DNA of 64,000 nt from Pseudolysinimonas yzui. GTDB taxonomy: Bacteria; Actinomycetota; Actinomycetes; Actinomycetales; Microbacteriaceae. Under the pieces are notes generated by a model. That model had not been told where the DNA came from, searched no databases, and saw only the letters and a list, made by a program, of their open reading frames with translations. The DNA lies in NCBI RefSeq assembly GCF_014653215.1, contig NZ_BNAI01000001.1, positions 310,001 through 374,000 of the forward strand, in the 5' to 3' direction. The translations under genes were made by a program, and so were the position numbers. Below, piece by piece: positions 49,921-60,365 of this stretch (the stretch's first letter is position 1; each line of letters begins with the position of its first letter).

Positions 49921-51966
49921 GTGCGCCCGGAACAGGAGTATTGAGGTCGGCCCCACCGGCAGTTCCTCGCCCGGCGCGTGCTCCGGCTCGCGGCCCGAGA
50001 TGTCGTCTTCGGACGAGTCCCACAGCAGCGTGTAGGCGGTCACGCCCTCGTGCTCGGGCAGGGTGACGGTCACCTCGGTTTCGAGGCCGTGGACGACGAG
50101 CAGGATGCGGTTGAACGCCTCGAACTCGGGCGTCGACGCCGCGAGGTATTGCAGGGTGCGCTCGGCCGGGGAGTCCCAGTCGTCGAGCGACATCGACTCG
50201 CCCTGCTTGTTGTACCAGTCCATCTGCGTCGCACTCGGGGTGGTCTCGCCGAACCGCCCGAAGCGCACCGGGCGCAGTGCCGGGTTCTCGCGCCGCAGCT
50301 CCAGCAGGTGCCGGGTGACGTCGAGCAGCTCCTGCTGCCAGGTGTCGCGTTCCCACGACAGCCAGGTCAGCTCCGAGTCATGACAGTACGCGTTGTTGTT
50401 GCCGCGTTGGCTGCGGCCGAACTCGTCGCCCGCGGTGAGCATCGGGATGCCGGCGGAGAGCAGCAGGGTCCCGAGCAGGTTGCGGATGCCGCGGCGTCGC
50501 GCCGCGAGGATCGTCTCGTCGCGCGTGGGGCCCTCGACGCCGTGGTTGAAGGACTTGTTGTCGTTCGACCCGTCGCGGTTGTTCTCGCCGTTGCCGAGGT
50601 TGTGCTTGGAGTCGTACGACACCAGGTCCCACGCGGTGAACCCGTCGTGGGCGGTGATGAAGTTGACGCTCGCGAGCGGCCCCCGCTCGAGCGCGAACAC
50701 GTGGTTGGAGCCGGCGAGGCGACGGGCGAGCGACCCGATCCCTTCGCTCGGCAGGCCCCCGGCGGCCCGGGCGGCGGCGATGTCGCGCAGCCAGAAGTTG
50801 CGCATCCGGTCGCGGTAGCCGTCGTTCCACTCCGAGTACCCGGCCGGGAAGTTGCCGACCTGCCAGCCGCCCATGCCGACATCCCACGGCTCGGCGATCA
50901 TCTTCACGCCCGCGAGTTCCGGGTCGTCGCGGATCGCGAGCAGCAGCGGATGCTCGGGGTCGAACTCGGCACCCTCGCCACGCCCGAGGGTCGCCGCGAG
51001 GTCGAAGCGGAATCCGTCGACCTGCACCTCGTTCGCCCAGTACCGCAGCGAGTCGAGCACGAGCCGCTGCGCGACCGGCCGCGAGAAGTCGACGGTGTTG
51101 CCGCATCCGGTCGTGTCGATGTACTGGCCGGCCTCGTCCTGCCGGTAATAGGACGCGTTGTCGAGTCCGCGGAACGAGAACACCGGGCCGCCCCGGCCCT
51201 CCTCGGCGGTGTGGTTGTAGACGACATCCAGCACGACCTCGAGGCCCGCCTCGTGCAGCAGCCGCACCATCCCCTTGAACTCGCGCAGCACCGCCCCGGT
51301 GCCGCCGGTCTGCGCCTCCCGGGTCGCGTACGCGGCGTGCGGGGTGAAGAAGTTGAGGGTGTTGTAGCCCCAGTAGTTGATGAGGCCCATCTTCTGCAGG
51401 CGCTGCTCGCTCACGCTCTGGTGCACGGGCAGCAGTTCGAGCGTCGTCACGCCGAGGCTCTTCAGATGCTCGATCGCGGCCGGGTGGGCGAGGCCGGCGT
51501 AGGTGCCGCGCAGCTCTTCGGGGATGTCGGGGTGCAGCTTCGTGAACCCCTTGACGTGCACCTCGTAGACGACGGTGTGGTCGAGGGCCACCGCCGGCTT
51601 GGTCGCTCCGCCCCAGTCGAACGCGTCGTCTTGCACGTAGCCGCGCCACTCGCCGCTGCTGGTGCGGGCGAGGCCGCGGGCGTAAGGGTCAAGCAGGTTC
51701 TTCGACGGATCGAAGGCGTGCGTCGGGCCTTTGGGGCCGCGGGCCCGCAACGCGTAGTAGGTGCCCGGGATGAGGGCGGGGCTCACACCGCTCCAGACCC
51801 CGTCGGCGTCACGGGTGAGGGGGAGCGTGGTGCCGGCGTACGACGGGTCTTTGCCGTCGAAGAGGCACAGGTCGATGCCGGTCGCGTTCTCGCTCCAGAC
51901 GCGGATCTCGCCGCCGTTCGGAGTGCCGCGCACGCCGAGATCGCGGAGCGGATCAGCGGCGGGCAT
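49918..51966 (-). CDS. glgX: Glycogen debranching enzyme GlgX (isoamylase type)
   Basis: A 682-residue GH13_11 enzyme that cuts alpha-1,6 branches left by phosphorylase. The CBM48 start (DLGVRGTPNGGEIRVWSENATGIDLCLFDG) is followed by VYEVHVKGFTKLHPDIPEELRGTYAGLAHPAAIEHLKSLGVTTLELLPVHQS, DVVYNHTAEEGRGGPVFSFRGLDN, nucleophile Asp in VDGFRFDLAATLGR, acid Glu in KMIAEPWDVGMGGWQVGNFP, and ITAHDGFTAWDLVSYDSKHN. ATG at 51966 with a -10 box seven bases upstream. Longer upstream readings would overlap the desulfurase gene and are rejected. Confidence 0.96.
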   Translation of the reverse strand: MPAADPLRDLGVRGTPNGGEIRVWSENATGIDLCLFDGKDPSYAGTTLPLTRDADGVWSGVSPALIPGTYYALRARGPKGPTHAFDPSKNLLDPYARGLARTSSGEWRGYVQDDAFDWGGATKPAVALDHTVVYEVHVKGFTKLHPDIPEELRGTYAGLAHPAAIEHLKSLGVTTLELLPVHQSVSEQRLQKMGLINYWGYNTLNFFTPHAAYATREAQTGGTGAVLREFKGMVRLLHEAGLEVVLDVVYNHTAEEGRGGPVFSFRGLDNASYYRQDEAGQYIDTTGCGNTVDFSRPVAQRLVLDSLRYWANEVQVDGFRFDLAATLGRGEGAEFDPEHPLLLAIRDDPELAGVKMIAEPWDVGMGGWQVGNFPAGYSEWNDGYRDRMRNFWLRDIAAARAAGGLPSEGIGSLARRLAGSNHVFALERGPLASVNFITAHDGFTAWDLVSYDSKHNLGNGENNRDGSNDNKSFNHGVEGPTRDETILAARRRGIRNLLGTLLLSAGIPMLTAGDEFGRSQRGNNNAYCHDSELTWLSWERDTWQQELLDVTRHLLELRRENPALRPVRFGRFGETTPSATQMDWYNKQGESMSLDDWDSPAERTLQYLAASTPEFEAFNRILLVVHGLETEVTVTLPEHEGVTAYTLLWDSSEDDISGREPEHAPGEELPVGPTSILLFRAH

Positions 51967-51973
51967 GCGAACC

Positions 51974-51979
51974 AGCGTA
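51974..51979 (-). promoter_or_regulatory. -10 box TACGCT of glgX
   Basis: On the minus strand TACGCT lies seven bases before the glgX ATG. Only eight bases separate it from the oppositely oriented -10 box of the desulfurase gene. Confidence 0.5.
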
Positions 51980-51987
51980 TGGCTTCC

Positions 51988-51993
51988 TAGGGT
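51988..51993 (+). promoter_or_regulatory. -10 box TAGGGT of the cysteine desulfurase gene
   Basis: TAGGGT ends six bases before the ATG at 52000. The two divergent genes share a 33-base gap that contains both -10 boxes. Confidence 0.5.
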
Positions 51994-51999
51994 GGGGTC

Positions 52000-53190
52000 A
52001 TGCCCGCCTCCCCCGATGCCGTCTATCTCGATCACGCGGCGACGACCCCGATGCCGTCGGCGGTTCGCGAGGCCTATCTGGAGGCGCTCGGCCTGATCGG
52101 CAACCCGTCGTCGATCCACACCCACGGCCAGGCGGCGCGCGACCTGCTGGAGACGGGGCGCGAGCAGGTGGCGGCGTCCCTCGGCGTCGACCCCGTCGAG
52201 GTGGTGTTCACCGGCGGGGGCACCGAGGCGGTGAACCTCGCCATCAAGGGCACGTTCTGGTCCCGCAACCTCGGTGGTCGAGTAGCGACCGTAGGGAGCG
52301 TGTCGAGACCACGCATCCTCACCACCCGCGCCGAACACCACGCGACGCTCGACGCGGTCGACTGGCTGGTGCGCCACGAGGGCGCCGAGGTCGACTGGAT
52401 CGACGTGGATGCCGTGGGCCGGCTGTCGCTCGCCTCGCTCGAGCAGGCACTCGCCCGCGACCCCGAATCCATCGCGCTGGTGACGGCTCTGTGGGCGAAC
52501 AACGAGGTCGGAACCCTGCAGCCGGTCGCCGAGATCGTGCGCCTCGCCCACGCCGCCGGCGTTCCCGTGCACCTCGACGCGATCGCCGCCTACGGCGCGG
52601 TGCCGATCGACGTGCACACCGTCGGCGCCGACCTGGTGTCGGTCTCGGCGCACAAGATCGGCGGACCGGTCGGCATCGGCGCCCTCGTCGTCGCCCGCAC
52701 GGCCACCGTCGAACCCCTCATCCACGGCGGCAACCAGCAGCGCGCGCGTTCCGGCACCCAGGATGCCGCGGGGGCCGCCGCGTTCGGCGTCGCCGCGGGC
52801 CTGCCGCATGACACCACCGCGCTCGCCGCGCTGCGCGACCGCCTGATCGCGGGATTGCTCGAGCTGCCCGGCGTCGTGCTGCGCGGCGACCCCGACCCTG
52901 CCGGCCGGCTGCCGGGCAACGTGCACGTGACCTTCGCCGGATGCGACGGCGACGCGCTGCTCTACCTGCTCGACCGCGCCGGCTTCTCGGTGTCGACCGG
53001 TTCCGCGTGCCAGGCCGGCGTCGCCGAGGTCTCGCACGTGCTGCTCGCGATGGGCGTCCCGACCGAGGAGGCACGCGGCGCCCTGCGCTTCACCCTCGGC
53101 CCCGACACGACCCCCGGTGCGATCGACGCGCTGCTCGCCGTGCTGCCGGGTCTGCTCGAGCGGGCCCGCTCGGCATCCGTTTCTCGCTGA
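52000..53190 (+). CDS. NifS/IscS-like cysteine desulfurase with an in-frame repeat insertion
   Basis: A 396-residue PLP enzyme that takes sulfur from cysteine, here probably for MnmA, whose gene follows. Class V aminotransferase motifs: VYLDHAATTPMPSAVREAY, His114 (AEHHATLD), ANNEVGTLQPV, Asp193 (HLDAIAAYG; the usual Gln two places on is Ala), the PLP lysine K219 (SAHKIGGPVGIG) and the catalytic Cys337 (STGSACQAGVAEVSHVLL). Residues 92-104 (GGRVATVGSVSRP) are encoded entirely by a 42-bp palindromic repeat and replace the short loop seen in relatives. The core is otherwise intact, so activity is likely kept. Confidence 0.94.
   Translation: MPASPDAVYLDHAATTPMPSAVREAYLEALGLIGNPSSIHTHGQAARDLLETGREQVAASLGVDPVEVVFTGGGTEAVNLAIKGTFWSRNLGGRVATVGSVSRPRILTTRAEHHATLDAVDWLVRHEGAEVDWIDVDAVGRLSLASLEQALARDPESIALVTALWANNEVGTLQPVAEIVRLAHAAGVPVHLDAIAAYGAVPIDVHTVGADLVSVSAHKIGGPVGIGALVVARTATVEPLIHGGNQQRARSGTQDAAGAAAFGVAAGLPHDTTALAALRDRLIAGLLELPGVVLRGDPDPAGRLPGNVHVTFAGCDGDALLYLLDRAGFSVSTGSACQAGVAEVSHVLLAMGVPTEEARGALRFTLGPDTTPGAIDALLAVLPGLLERARSASVSR
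52272..52313. repeat. Palindromic repeat (GGTGGTCGAGTAGC... type) inside a coding region
   Basis: Begins CGGTGGTCGAGTAGCG and ends CGTGTCGAGACCACG, an imperfect inverted repeat of 42 bases, exactly 14 codons. A sister copy lies at 63771-63811. Repeats of this form are, as I recall, scattered through intergenic DNA of Microbacteriaceae. Confidence 0.8.
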
Positions 53191-53194
53191 GCGA

Positions 53195-53258
53195 CGGCTA
53201 TTTGCCCAGAATGGGGCACTCCCGCGCCGCTGAGTGCCCCATTCTGGGCAAATAGCCG
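53195..53258. repeat. Perfect 27-bp hairpin after the desulfurase gene
   Basis: Arms 53195-53221 and 53232-53258 are exact complements (starting CGGCTATTTGCCCAGAATGG) with a ten-base loop. It begins five bases after the stop codon. Both flanking genes read to the right, so it could end the first transcript; there is no T-tract. Confidence 0.85.
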
Positions 53259-53297
53259 CGTTCAGCGCGCGGCGCGGCGGGCGGCCTGCTCACGTCG

Positions 53298-53379
53298 ACC
53301 AGATCAAGGAGATCCGGTCGTCGGTCGCACCGGTCCCCTGGCGATGCGCCACCGCGGTCGCAGTCTTCCTTGATTTGGT
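53298..53379 (+). promoter_or_regulatory. Structured leader or control region upstream of mnmA
   Basis: ACCAGATCAAGGA (53298-53310) pairs with TCCTTGATTTGGT (53367-53379), 12 of 13 matching, around a 56-base GC-rich insert that can fold further. It ends 28 bases before the mnmA -10 box, so it may be a binding region or the tail of the upstream transcript. Confidence 0.4.
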
Positions 53380-53407
53380 AGTTCGGGCGGTGTGTGCGGC
53401 GCACAGC

Positions 53408-53413
53408 TAACCT
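53408..53413 (+). promoter_or_regulatory. -10 box TAACCT before mnmA
   Basis: TAACCT ends six bases before the GTG start of mnmA. Confidence 0.5.
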
Positions 53414-53419
53414 GGACAG

Positions 53420-54529
53420 GTGAAGGTTCTCGCGGCGATGAGCGGCGGCGTCGACAGCGCCGTCGCGGCGGCGCGCGCCGTCGACGCCGGGCACGACGTC
53501 GTGGGCGTGCACCTGGCGCTCTCCCGGCAGCGCGGCACCCTGCGCACCGGCTCGCGCGGCTGCTGCACGATCGAGGACGCGATGGATGCCCGCCGCGCCG
53601 CGAATCTGCTCGGGATCCCGTTCTACGTGTGGGACTTCTCCGAGCGTTTCGCCGAGGATGTCGTCGAGGATTTCGTCGCCGAGTACAGCGCGGGCCGTAC
53701 CCCGAATCCGTGCCTGCGCTGCAACGAGAAGATCAAGTTCGCGGCGCTCATGGAGAAGGCCCTCGCCCTCGGGTTCGACGCCGTCGCGACCGGGCACTAC
53801 GCCGACATCCGCATCGGGTCCGACGGATCGCGCGAGCTGCACCGGGCGGCCACTTGGGCGAAGGACCAGTCCTACGTGCTCGGCGTGCTGACCGCCGATC
53901 AGTTGGCGCACGCGATGTTCCCGCTGGGGGCGACCCCGTCGAAGGACGAGGTGCGCGCCGAAGCCGCCGCGCGCGGGCTCACGGTCGCCCAGAAGCCCGA
54001 CTCGCACGACATCTGCTTCATCCCCGACGGCGACACCCGCGGTTGGCTGGCCGAACGGGTCGGGATGGAGGAGGGCGCGATCCTCGACCGCACGGGTGAG
54101 CGCATCGGCACCCACCCGGGCGCGGTGGCGTTCACCGTCGGGCAGCGCAAGGGACTCGACATCGGATTCCCCGCCGCCGACGGCAAGCCGCGCTTCGTGC
54201 TCGAGGTGCGACCCAAGACCAACGAGGTCGTCGTCGGACCCCGCGAGGCGCTCGCGATCGCCGAACTGGCGGGCAGCCGCATCAGCTGGGCGGGCAACCC
54301 GCCCGCCGACCCGGCGACGCCCTTCGACTGCGAGGTGCAGGTGCGGGCGCACGGCGACCCGGTTCCCGCGACGGCGCGCGTGGAGGGCGGCGAACTCGTC
54401 GTGACCCTGGCCGAGCCACTGCTCGGGGTCGCGCCGGGGCAGAGCGCGGTGCTCTACGTCGGCACGCGGGTGCTGGGGCAGTGCACGATCGACCGCACCG
54501 TGTCGGCGGTCACGACGCTCGCCGGCTAG
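53420..54529 (+). CDS. mnmA: tRNA-specific 2-thiouridylase MnmA
   Basis: A 369-residue enzyme that puts sulfur on U34 of tRNAs for Glu, Gln and Lys. The ATP-binding PP-loop is [11 protein letters not shown] at the N-terminus. The first catalytic Cys lies in [14 protein letters not shown] and the second in [17 protein letters not shown]. Also present are [18 protein letters not shown] and [13 protein letters not shown]. The GTG start is fixed by KVLAAMSGG. The desulfurase gene just upstream would supply persulfide sulfur; together they are a plausible tRNA thiolation pair. It converges with the TPR gene with a four-base overlap. Confidence 0.97.
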   Translation: MKVLAAMSGGVDSAVAAARAVDAGHDVVGVHLALSRQRGTLRTGSRGCCTIEDAMDARRAANLLGIPFYVWDFSERFAEDVVEDFVAEYSAGRTPNPCLRCNEKIKFAALMEKALALGFDAVATGHYADIRIGSDGSRELHRAATWAKDQSYVLGVLTADQLAHAMFPLGATPSKDEVRAEAAARGLTVAQKPDSHDICFIPDGDTRGWLAERVGMEEGAILDRTGERIGTHPGAVAFTVGQRKGLDIGFPAADGKPRFVLEVRPKTNEVVVGPREALAIAELAGSRISWAGNPPADPATPFDCEVQVRAHGDPVPATARVEGGELVVTLAEPLLGVAPGQSAVLYVGTRVLGQCTIDRTVSAVTTLAG

Positions 54530-55137
54530 CTGCCGCGGGCTTCCGCGATCGCCTCATCGGCCCAGATGCGCTGCTGCGGCGTGCCGTACCTCTCGGCGGC
54601 ATCCTTCGCGGCCTCGAACGCCTCGAGAGCGCCCGCCTTGTCGCCGGCGTCGAAGCGGGCCCAGCCGCGGTTGTTGTGCAGCCCGACGAGCCAGCGCAGG
54701 GTGCGCGGGTCGTCGATCGCGGCGAGTTCACGCAGTGCCGTCTCGGTGTGCTCGTCGGCGTGCTCGGAGTCGGCGATGGCGAGCATGTGCAGCGCGTCGA
54801 TGTGCAGGAAGGTCAGGCCGTTCGCCTCGGCGAGAGTCGCCGCACGGCGGAAGTGCCAGGTTGCCTCGACCGGCGCCCCCGCGGAGTTGTGCAGCCGGCC
54901 GCGCTCCAGCGCCACGCGCACGGCGACGACGGGTTCGTCGAGGTCGAGCGCGTCGAGAACGGCGTGTGCTTCGGTGAAGCGCTCCTGCAGACCCAGGGCT
55001 CGAGCCACCTGGGTGCGCAGCTCCCGCCGCTCGACCGGGTCGGTCGCGGCGTCGAACGCCGCGCGCAGCCGCGCCTCGCTGCCGACGGCGTCGGCGAAAT
55101 CCCACAAGGCATCCAGATCAGTCTGTTGCAGCGTCAC
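54526..55137 (-). CDS. TPR-repeat protein
   Basis: A 203-residue soluble helical protein with tetratricopeptide-like repeats: [66 protein letters not shown] and [34 protein letters not shown] at 55137 is preceded by GGGAG, and begins [15 protein letters not shown]. It probably binds another protein; no enzyme domain is seen. It is divergent from the lipoprotein gene with only 33 bases between the two starts. Confidence 0.8.
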   Translation of the reverse strand: MTLQQTDLDALWDFADAVGSEARLRAAFDAATDPVERRELRTQVARALGLQERFTEAHAVLDALDLDEPVVAVRVALERGRLHNSAGAPVEATWHFRRAATLAEANGLTFLHIDALHMLAIADSEHADEHTETALRELAAIDDPRTLRWLVGLHNNRGWARFDAGDKAGALEAFEAAKDAAERYGTPQQRIWADEAIAEARGS

Positions 55138-55158
55138 CGGGTCGCTCCCATCGCTCTC

Positions 55159-55164
55159 TAGAAT
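55159..55164 (+). promoter_or_regulatory. -10 box TAGAAT, leaderless start
   Basis: TAGAAT ends six bases before the ATG at 55171 of the lipoprotein gene. Confidence 0.5.
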
Positions 55165-55170
55165 CGCGCC

Positions 55171-56532
55171 ATGATCAGGGTGGCACGACCGACGGTACTG
55201 CTTCTCGCGGCGACGCTCGCCCTCACCGCGCTGACCGGCTGCACTCCGAACGTCGTGAACGGCGCACACTCCTGGCTGAACGGGCAGGACGGCGTCGAGT
55301 CGGCCGAGGTCGTGGTCGACCGCACCTCGCTGTTCGAGACGAGCGGCGTCATCCGCGGCGAGCTGGATGCCGACCTGGATGACGCCGTGCTCGATGCGCT
55401 GGTGGAGCGCTCGGTCGAGTACGTGAGCGATCACCCCGGGGTGGAGTTTCGCCTCGGCTACGACGACGTCGACTTCCGGATCGGGGAGGCCTCCGCGACC
55501 GCCGCCGCACGCGAACTCTGGGATGACGTGGTCGGGCTCGGCGGAGTCGTCGCCGCCGTCATCGACCCCGACCTCGTGCACCTCTACGTGCTGCGTTCCG
55601 ACACCCACGAGGTGCTGGAAGCGCTGCGCGACTCCCCGGTCGCGGTGCAGGTCGAGAGTTTCCGGGGCGACGACGACATGATCGCCGACCGCCGCGACGA
55701 CGACTACGGGCCGTTGCAGCGCAGCCACGGGTCGTTCCAGTTCCTGTGGGGTGGCGCCTGCGAACCCTCGGAGGAGACCTGGGGGCGCGCGCTGGAGAGC
55801 GCCGGGTTCGACGCGATCGACGGAGGGGTCGCGGATGTCTGCGGCGGCTACGACCTCGTCTACCGCCCCGAGACCGACCTCACCGTCGTCGCCCTCGAGT
55901 GGGCCGAGCACCAGGAACTCAGTCGCGAGCCCGCGCCGACCTTCACCGTCTCGGAAGAGGGCGACGGGCATCACGAGATCCAGGTCACGCCGGGCGACGC
56001 GTCGCTCTTTCCGGTGGTCGCGGCGCTCGAGACCTCCGGCGCTCCGACGGTGCAGTACACCCTCGCGGCCGACGGCACCCTCGTCGTCCAGGGCTGGGAC
56101 TCCCCGCCGACGACGGTGTTCGACCTCGTCGCGGGCTCACCGCTCGCCGCGCGACTCACCTCGATCACGATCGCCGGCGATGCGGGCGGGTTCCACGAGG
56201 GCGGCTCGATCGAGGCCACCGGAACCCTCGACCAGATCTCGACGCTCATCGCCGACGCCGAAGCGCTCATCCCGTTGCACGAGTCGTTCTACGGCGTGGC
56301 GATCACGCCGCAGGCCGTGCGGCTCGGCCTCTACTCCCCGCCGGGCTCCGACCCCGACATGCCGGCCGCCGCGGCCGCCCTGCGCACCAGCCCCATCTGG
56401 ACGACCCGGCCGATGTACGTCGACTACCTGAACGGCTCTGTGCTCATCGAGAACGGGGTCGCGACGATCGGCGACGACTACACCGACCGTGCGCCGTACG
56501 ACGCGTTCGTGGCCGCCTGGAACGGGGGCTGA
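55171..56532 (+). CDS. Lipoprotein, function unknown
   Basis: A 453-residue exported lipoprotein. The signal peptide ends in the lipobox LTGC with Cys24. The mature chain is acidic with alternating strands; it shows repeated 'D..LV.V....' units (for example ESAEVVVDRTSLFETSGVIRGELDADLDDAVLDALVERSVEYVSDHPG and later EIQVTPGDASLFPVVAALETSGAP), which may be duplicated alpha/beta units. No family was recognised. It precedes ligA by 42 bases but has its own promoter. Confidence 0.75.
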   Translation: MIRVARPTVLLLAATLALTALTGCTPNVVNGAHSWLNGQDGVESAEVVVDRTSLFETSGVIRGELDADLDDAVLDALVERSVEYVSDHPGVEFRLGYDDVDFRIGEASATAAARELWDDVVGLGGVVAAVIDPDLVHLYVLRSDTHEVLEALRDSPVAVQVESFRGDDDMIADRRDDDYGPLQRSHGSFQFLWGGACEPSEETWGRALESAGFDAIDGGVADVCGGYDLVYRPETDLTVVALEWAEHQELSREPAPTFTVSEEGDGHHEIQVTPGDASLFPVVAALETSGAPTVQYTLAADGTLVVQGWDSPPTTVFDLVAGSPLAARLTSITIAGDAGGFHEGGSIEATGTLDQISTLIADAEALIPLHESFYGVAITPQAVRLGLYSPPGSDPDMPAAAAALRTSPIWTTRPMYVDYLNGSVLIENGVATIGDDYTDRAPYDAFVAAWNGG

Positions 56533-56562
56533 GACCCTTCGTCGGGCGTCAGGGGTGGTTCC

Positions 56563-58839
<2,277 letters not shown>

Positions 58840-58857
58840 GGCGCCGGCGTCGGGCGG

Positions 58858-59184
58858 TCAGAGGTCTTCGGCGATCTGCTTGATCGCGGCGAGCCGGCGA
58901 TCCCACTCGACGCCGATTCCGTCGAGGCGCCGGGCCGTTGCGGCGAGTTCCGCCCCGACGACGCGGTAGCGCACCTCGCGCCCGACGCGCACCGGCTCGA
59001 CCAGGCCGACGCCTTCGAGCACGCTCAGGTGACGGGCGATCGCCTGCCGGGTGACGGGAAGGCGCGCGGCGAGGGCGGACGCCGAAGCGTCGCCCTCGCC
59101 GAGAGCCGACAGGATGCTCCACCGCGTCTCGTCGCCGAGGGCGGCGAACACGGGCACGAGCGTCACATCGCGGTTCGATCTCAC
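58858..59184 (-). CDS. ArsR-family regulator paired with an SRPBCC protein
   Basis: A 108-residue winged-helix repressor (FAALGDETRWSILSALGEGDASASALAARLPVTRQAIARHLSVLEGVGLVEPVRVGREVRYRVV). No ELCVC-type metal motif is present, so it probably does not sense arsenic. It is the second gene of an operon with the AHSA1/SRPBCC gene, 17 bases upstream. The two inverted repeats TGCAAC...GTTGCA upstream of the first gene are its likely binding sites. It converges with ligA. Confidence 0.93.
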   Translation of the reverse strand: MRSNRDVTLVPVFAALGDETRWSILSALGEGDASASALAARLPVTRQAIARHLSVLEGVGLVEPVRVGREVRYRVVGAELAATARRLDGIGVEWDRRLAAIKQIAEDL

Positions 59185-59201
59185 TCAGACCTCGTTCCGG
59201 C

Positions 59202-59693
59202 TCACAGCGCCTCCGCATAGGCGACGAGTTCGTCGATCTCGGAGGTCCACCCGCTGCGGTTGCTCGCCATCGCGGCGGCGGGGTCGGTGAGAGCGTCGAA
59301 ACCGGTTTCGACGACGGTGAGCGACGTGCCGCCCGGGATCGGCTCGAGGGTGAACCGGAAGACCGTCGAGCGGGCGAAGACCACCTCGTCGGCCGCGTCG
59401 AGATCGGCCGGTGCCGTGGTGTCGTCGTTGCTCCAGCGGTAGGCGACGACGTGCGGCGGGTCGAGCTCTTCGACCCGAAGCGGGTAGTCGCCGTAGCCGT
59501 CGAAGCCGATCGTGCCGCGCGCGCCTACCGCGACTTCGGGCAGTTCGGCGCGCTGGCCGAACCACCGCGCCAGATGCCGCGGTTCGGTGATCGCGGCCCA
59601 CACCTTCTCGGGCGGGGCGGCGATCGTCACGGTGCGGCGCACGGCGAAACCGGCGTCGTCGACGCTCGCCGGCGGGTTGATGGTCATGGTCAT
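59202..59693 (-). CDS. SRPBCC (AHSA1-like) domain protein
   Basis: A 163-residue START-fold protein. The ATG at 59693 (MTMTINPP) has the ribosome site GAAGGGAG upstream; an ATG at 59723 would include it. Core: FAVRRTVTIAAPPEKVWAAITEPRHLARWFGQRAELPEVAVGARGTIGFDGYGDYPLRVEELDPPHVVAYRWSND and FRFTLEPIPGGTSLTVVETGFDAL. Such proteins bind a hydrophobic ligand or act with ArsR-type regulators on stress and detoxification loci; the ligand is unknown. Confidence 0.9.
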   Translation of the reverse strand: MTMTINPPASVDDAGFAVRRTVTIAAPPEKVWAAITEPRHLARWFGQRAELPEVAVGARGTIGFDGYGDYPLRVEELDPPHVVAYRWSNDDTTAPADLDAADEVVFARSTVFRFTLEPIPGGTSLTVVETGFDALTDPAAAMASNRSGWTSEIDELVAYAEAL

Positions 59694-59718
59694 GATGATG
59701 CTCCCTTCGATCGACATC

Positions 59719-59736
59719 TGCAACTGAGTTGTTGCA
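59719..59736. promoter_or_regulatory. ArsR operator, site 1
   Basis: TGCAACTGAGTTGTTGCA: perfect 6-bp arms TGCAAC (59719-59724) and GTTGCA (59731-59736), 25 bases upstream of the SRPBCC start codon. Confidence 0.7.
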
Positions 59737-59752
59737 TTTCGTCGACCCTACC

Positions 59753-59770
59753 TGCAACTCACAAGTTGCA
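59753..59770. promoter_or_regulatory. ArsR operator, site 2
   Basis: TGCAACTCACAAGTTGCA: perfect 7-bp arms TGCAACT (59753-59759) and AGTTGCA (59764-59770), 34 bases from site 1 centre to centre. Two sites suggest cooperative binding. Confidence 0.7.
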
Positions 59771-60365
59771 CAAGCGACTTCGTCGCGCGCGGCGGCGACC
59801 CGGTTGAGCGGCGTCGACCAGGGATCGGCGACTCCCGTACGGCGGTGGGCCTTCGGGGTACACGTGCCCACCGCGAATTCCGTCGCCGGTTTCGCGTCAT
59901 AGCGGGTGGCCGGTCCCGTCTCTTCAGTAAGACACCCATAGCGGATGCGGGTCCGCGCGGCGTCGATGTGCGGCGCATCGGGGAGTGGGTCCTGATCCTC
60001 CACCCCCGGTGCGCCGCCACTTCGCCCACCTTGGGTGGCGGAACAGGGGGCTTCAGAACAAACGACGTCGACCATGTCCGGCCGCGATTTCGGGGTACAC
60101 CAGCCACCCCGAGGCGGCCGGAGAGCATCACAACGGATTTCGTTGCCATCGCTCGGCCGGGAGGCTTCCCATCTCGACTCGGGTGGCCCTCGAACGGGTG
60201 TGAGTGTCCCCCAGTGTCCCCAGTTCGGGGGACAAATGGGTGATTTCGGGGAGTTTTTGGCGACCCCACAGGAACCGCCCCCCTTTCGGGTGCCAGCGTG
60301 ACCCTAGAATGCGGGGTGTGCGGTGATGCCCGTCTTCGCCAGACGGACGCGCCGCACTATGGGCG
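59771..60365. other. About 595 bases without a convincing gene
   Basis: GC content is lower than in neighbouring genes and no frame keeps the usual third-position bias. TTCGGGGTACAC recurs at about 59854 and 60085, and TGTCCCC (60215-60221) pairs with GGGGACA (60228-60234). A -10-like TAGAAT lies at 60305-60310, 55 bases before the next gene. It could be decayed coding DNA or a control region of the downstream DUF1023 gene. Confidence 0.5.

Noticed and set aside
51967-53037. N-terminal extension of glgX on the minus strand
   Set aside because: It would run antisense through the cysteine desulfurase gene; glgX starts at the CBM48 region with a -10 box seven bases upstream.
59845-60243. 132-codon plus-strand frame in the gap before the DUF1023 gene
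   Set aside because: Codon-position GC bias is absent and no motif is present.
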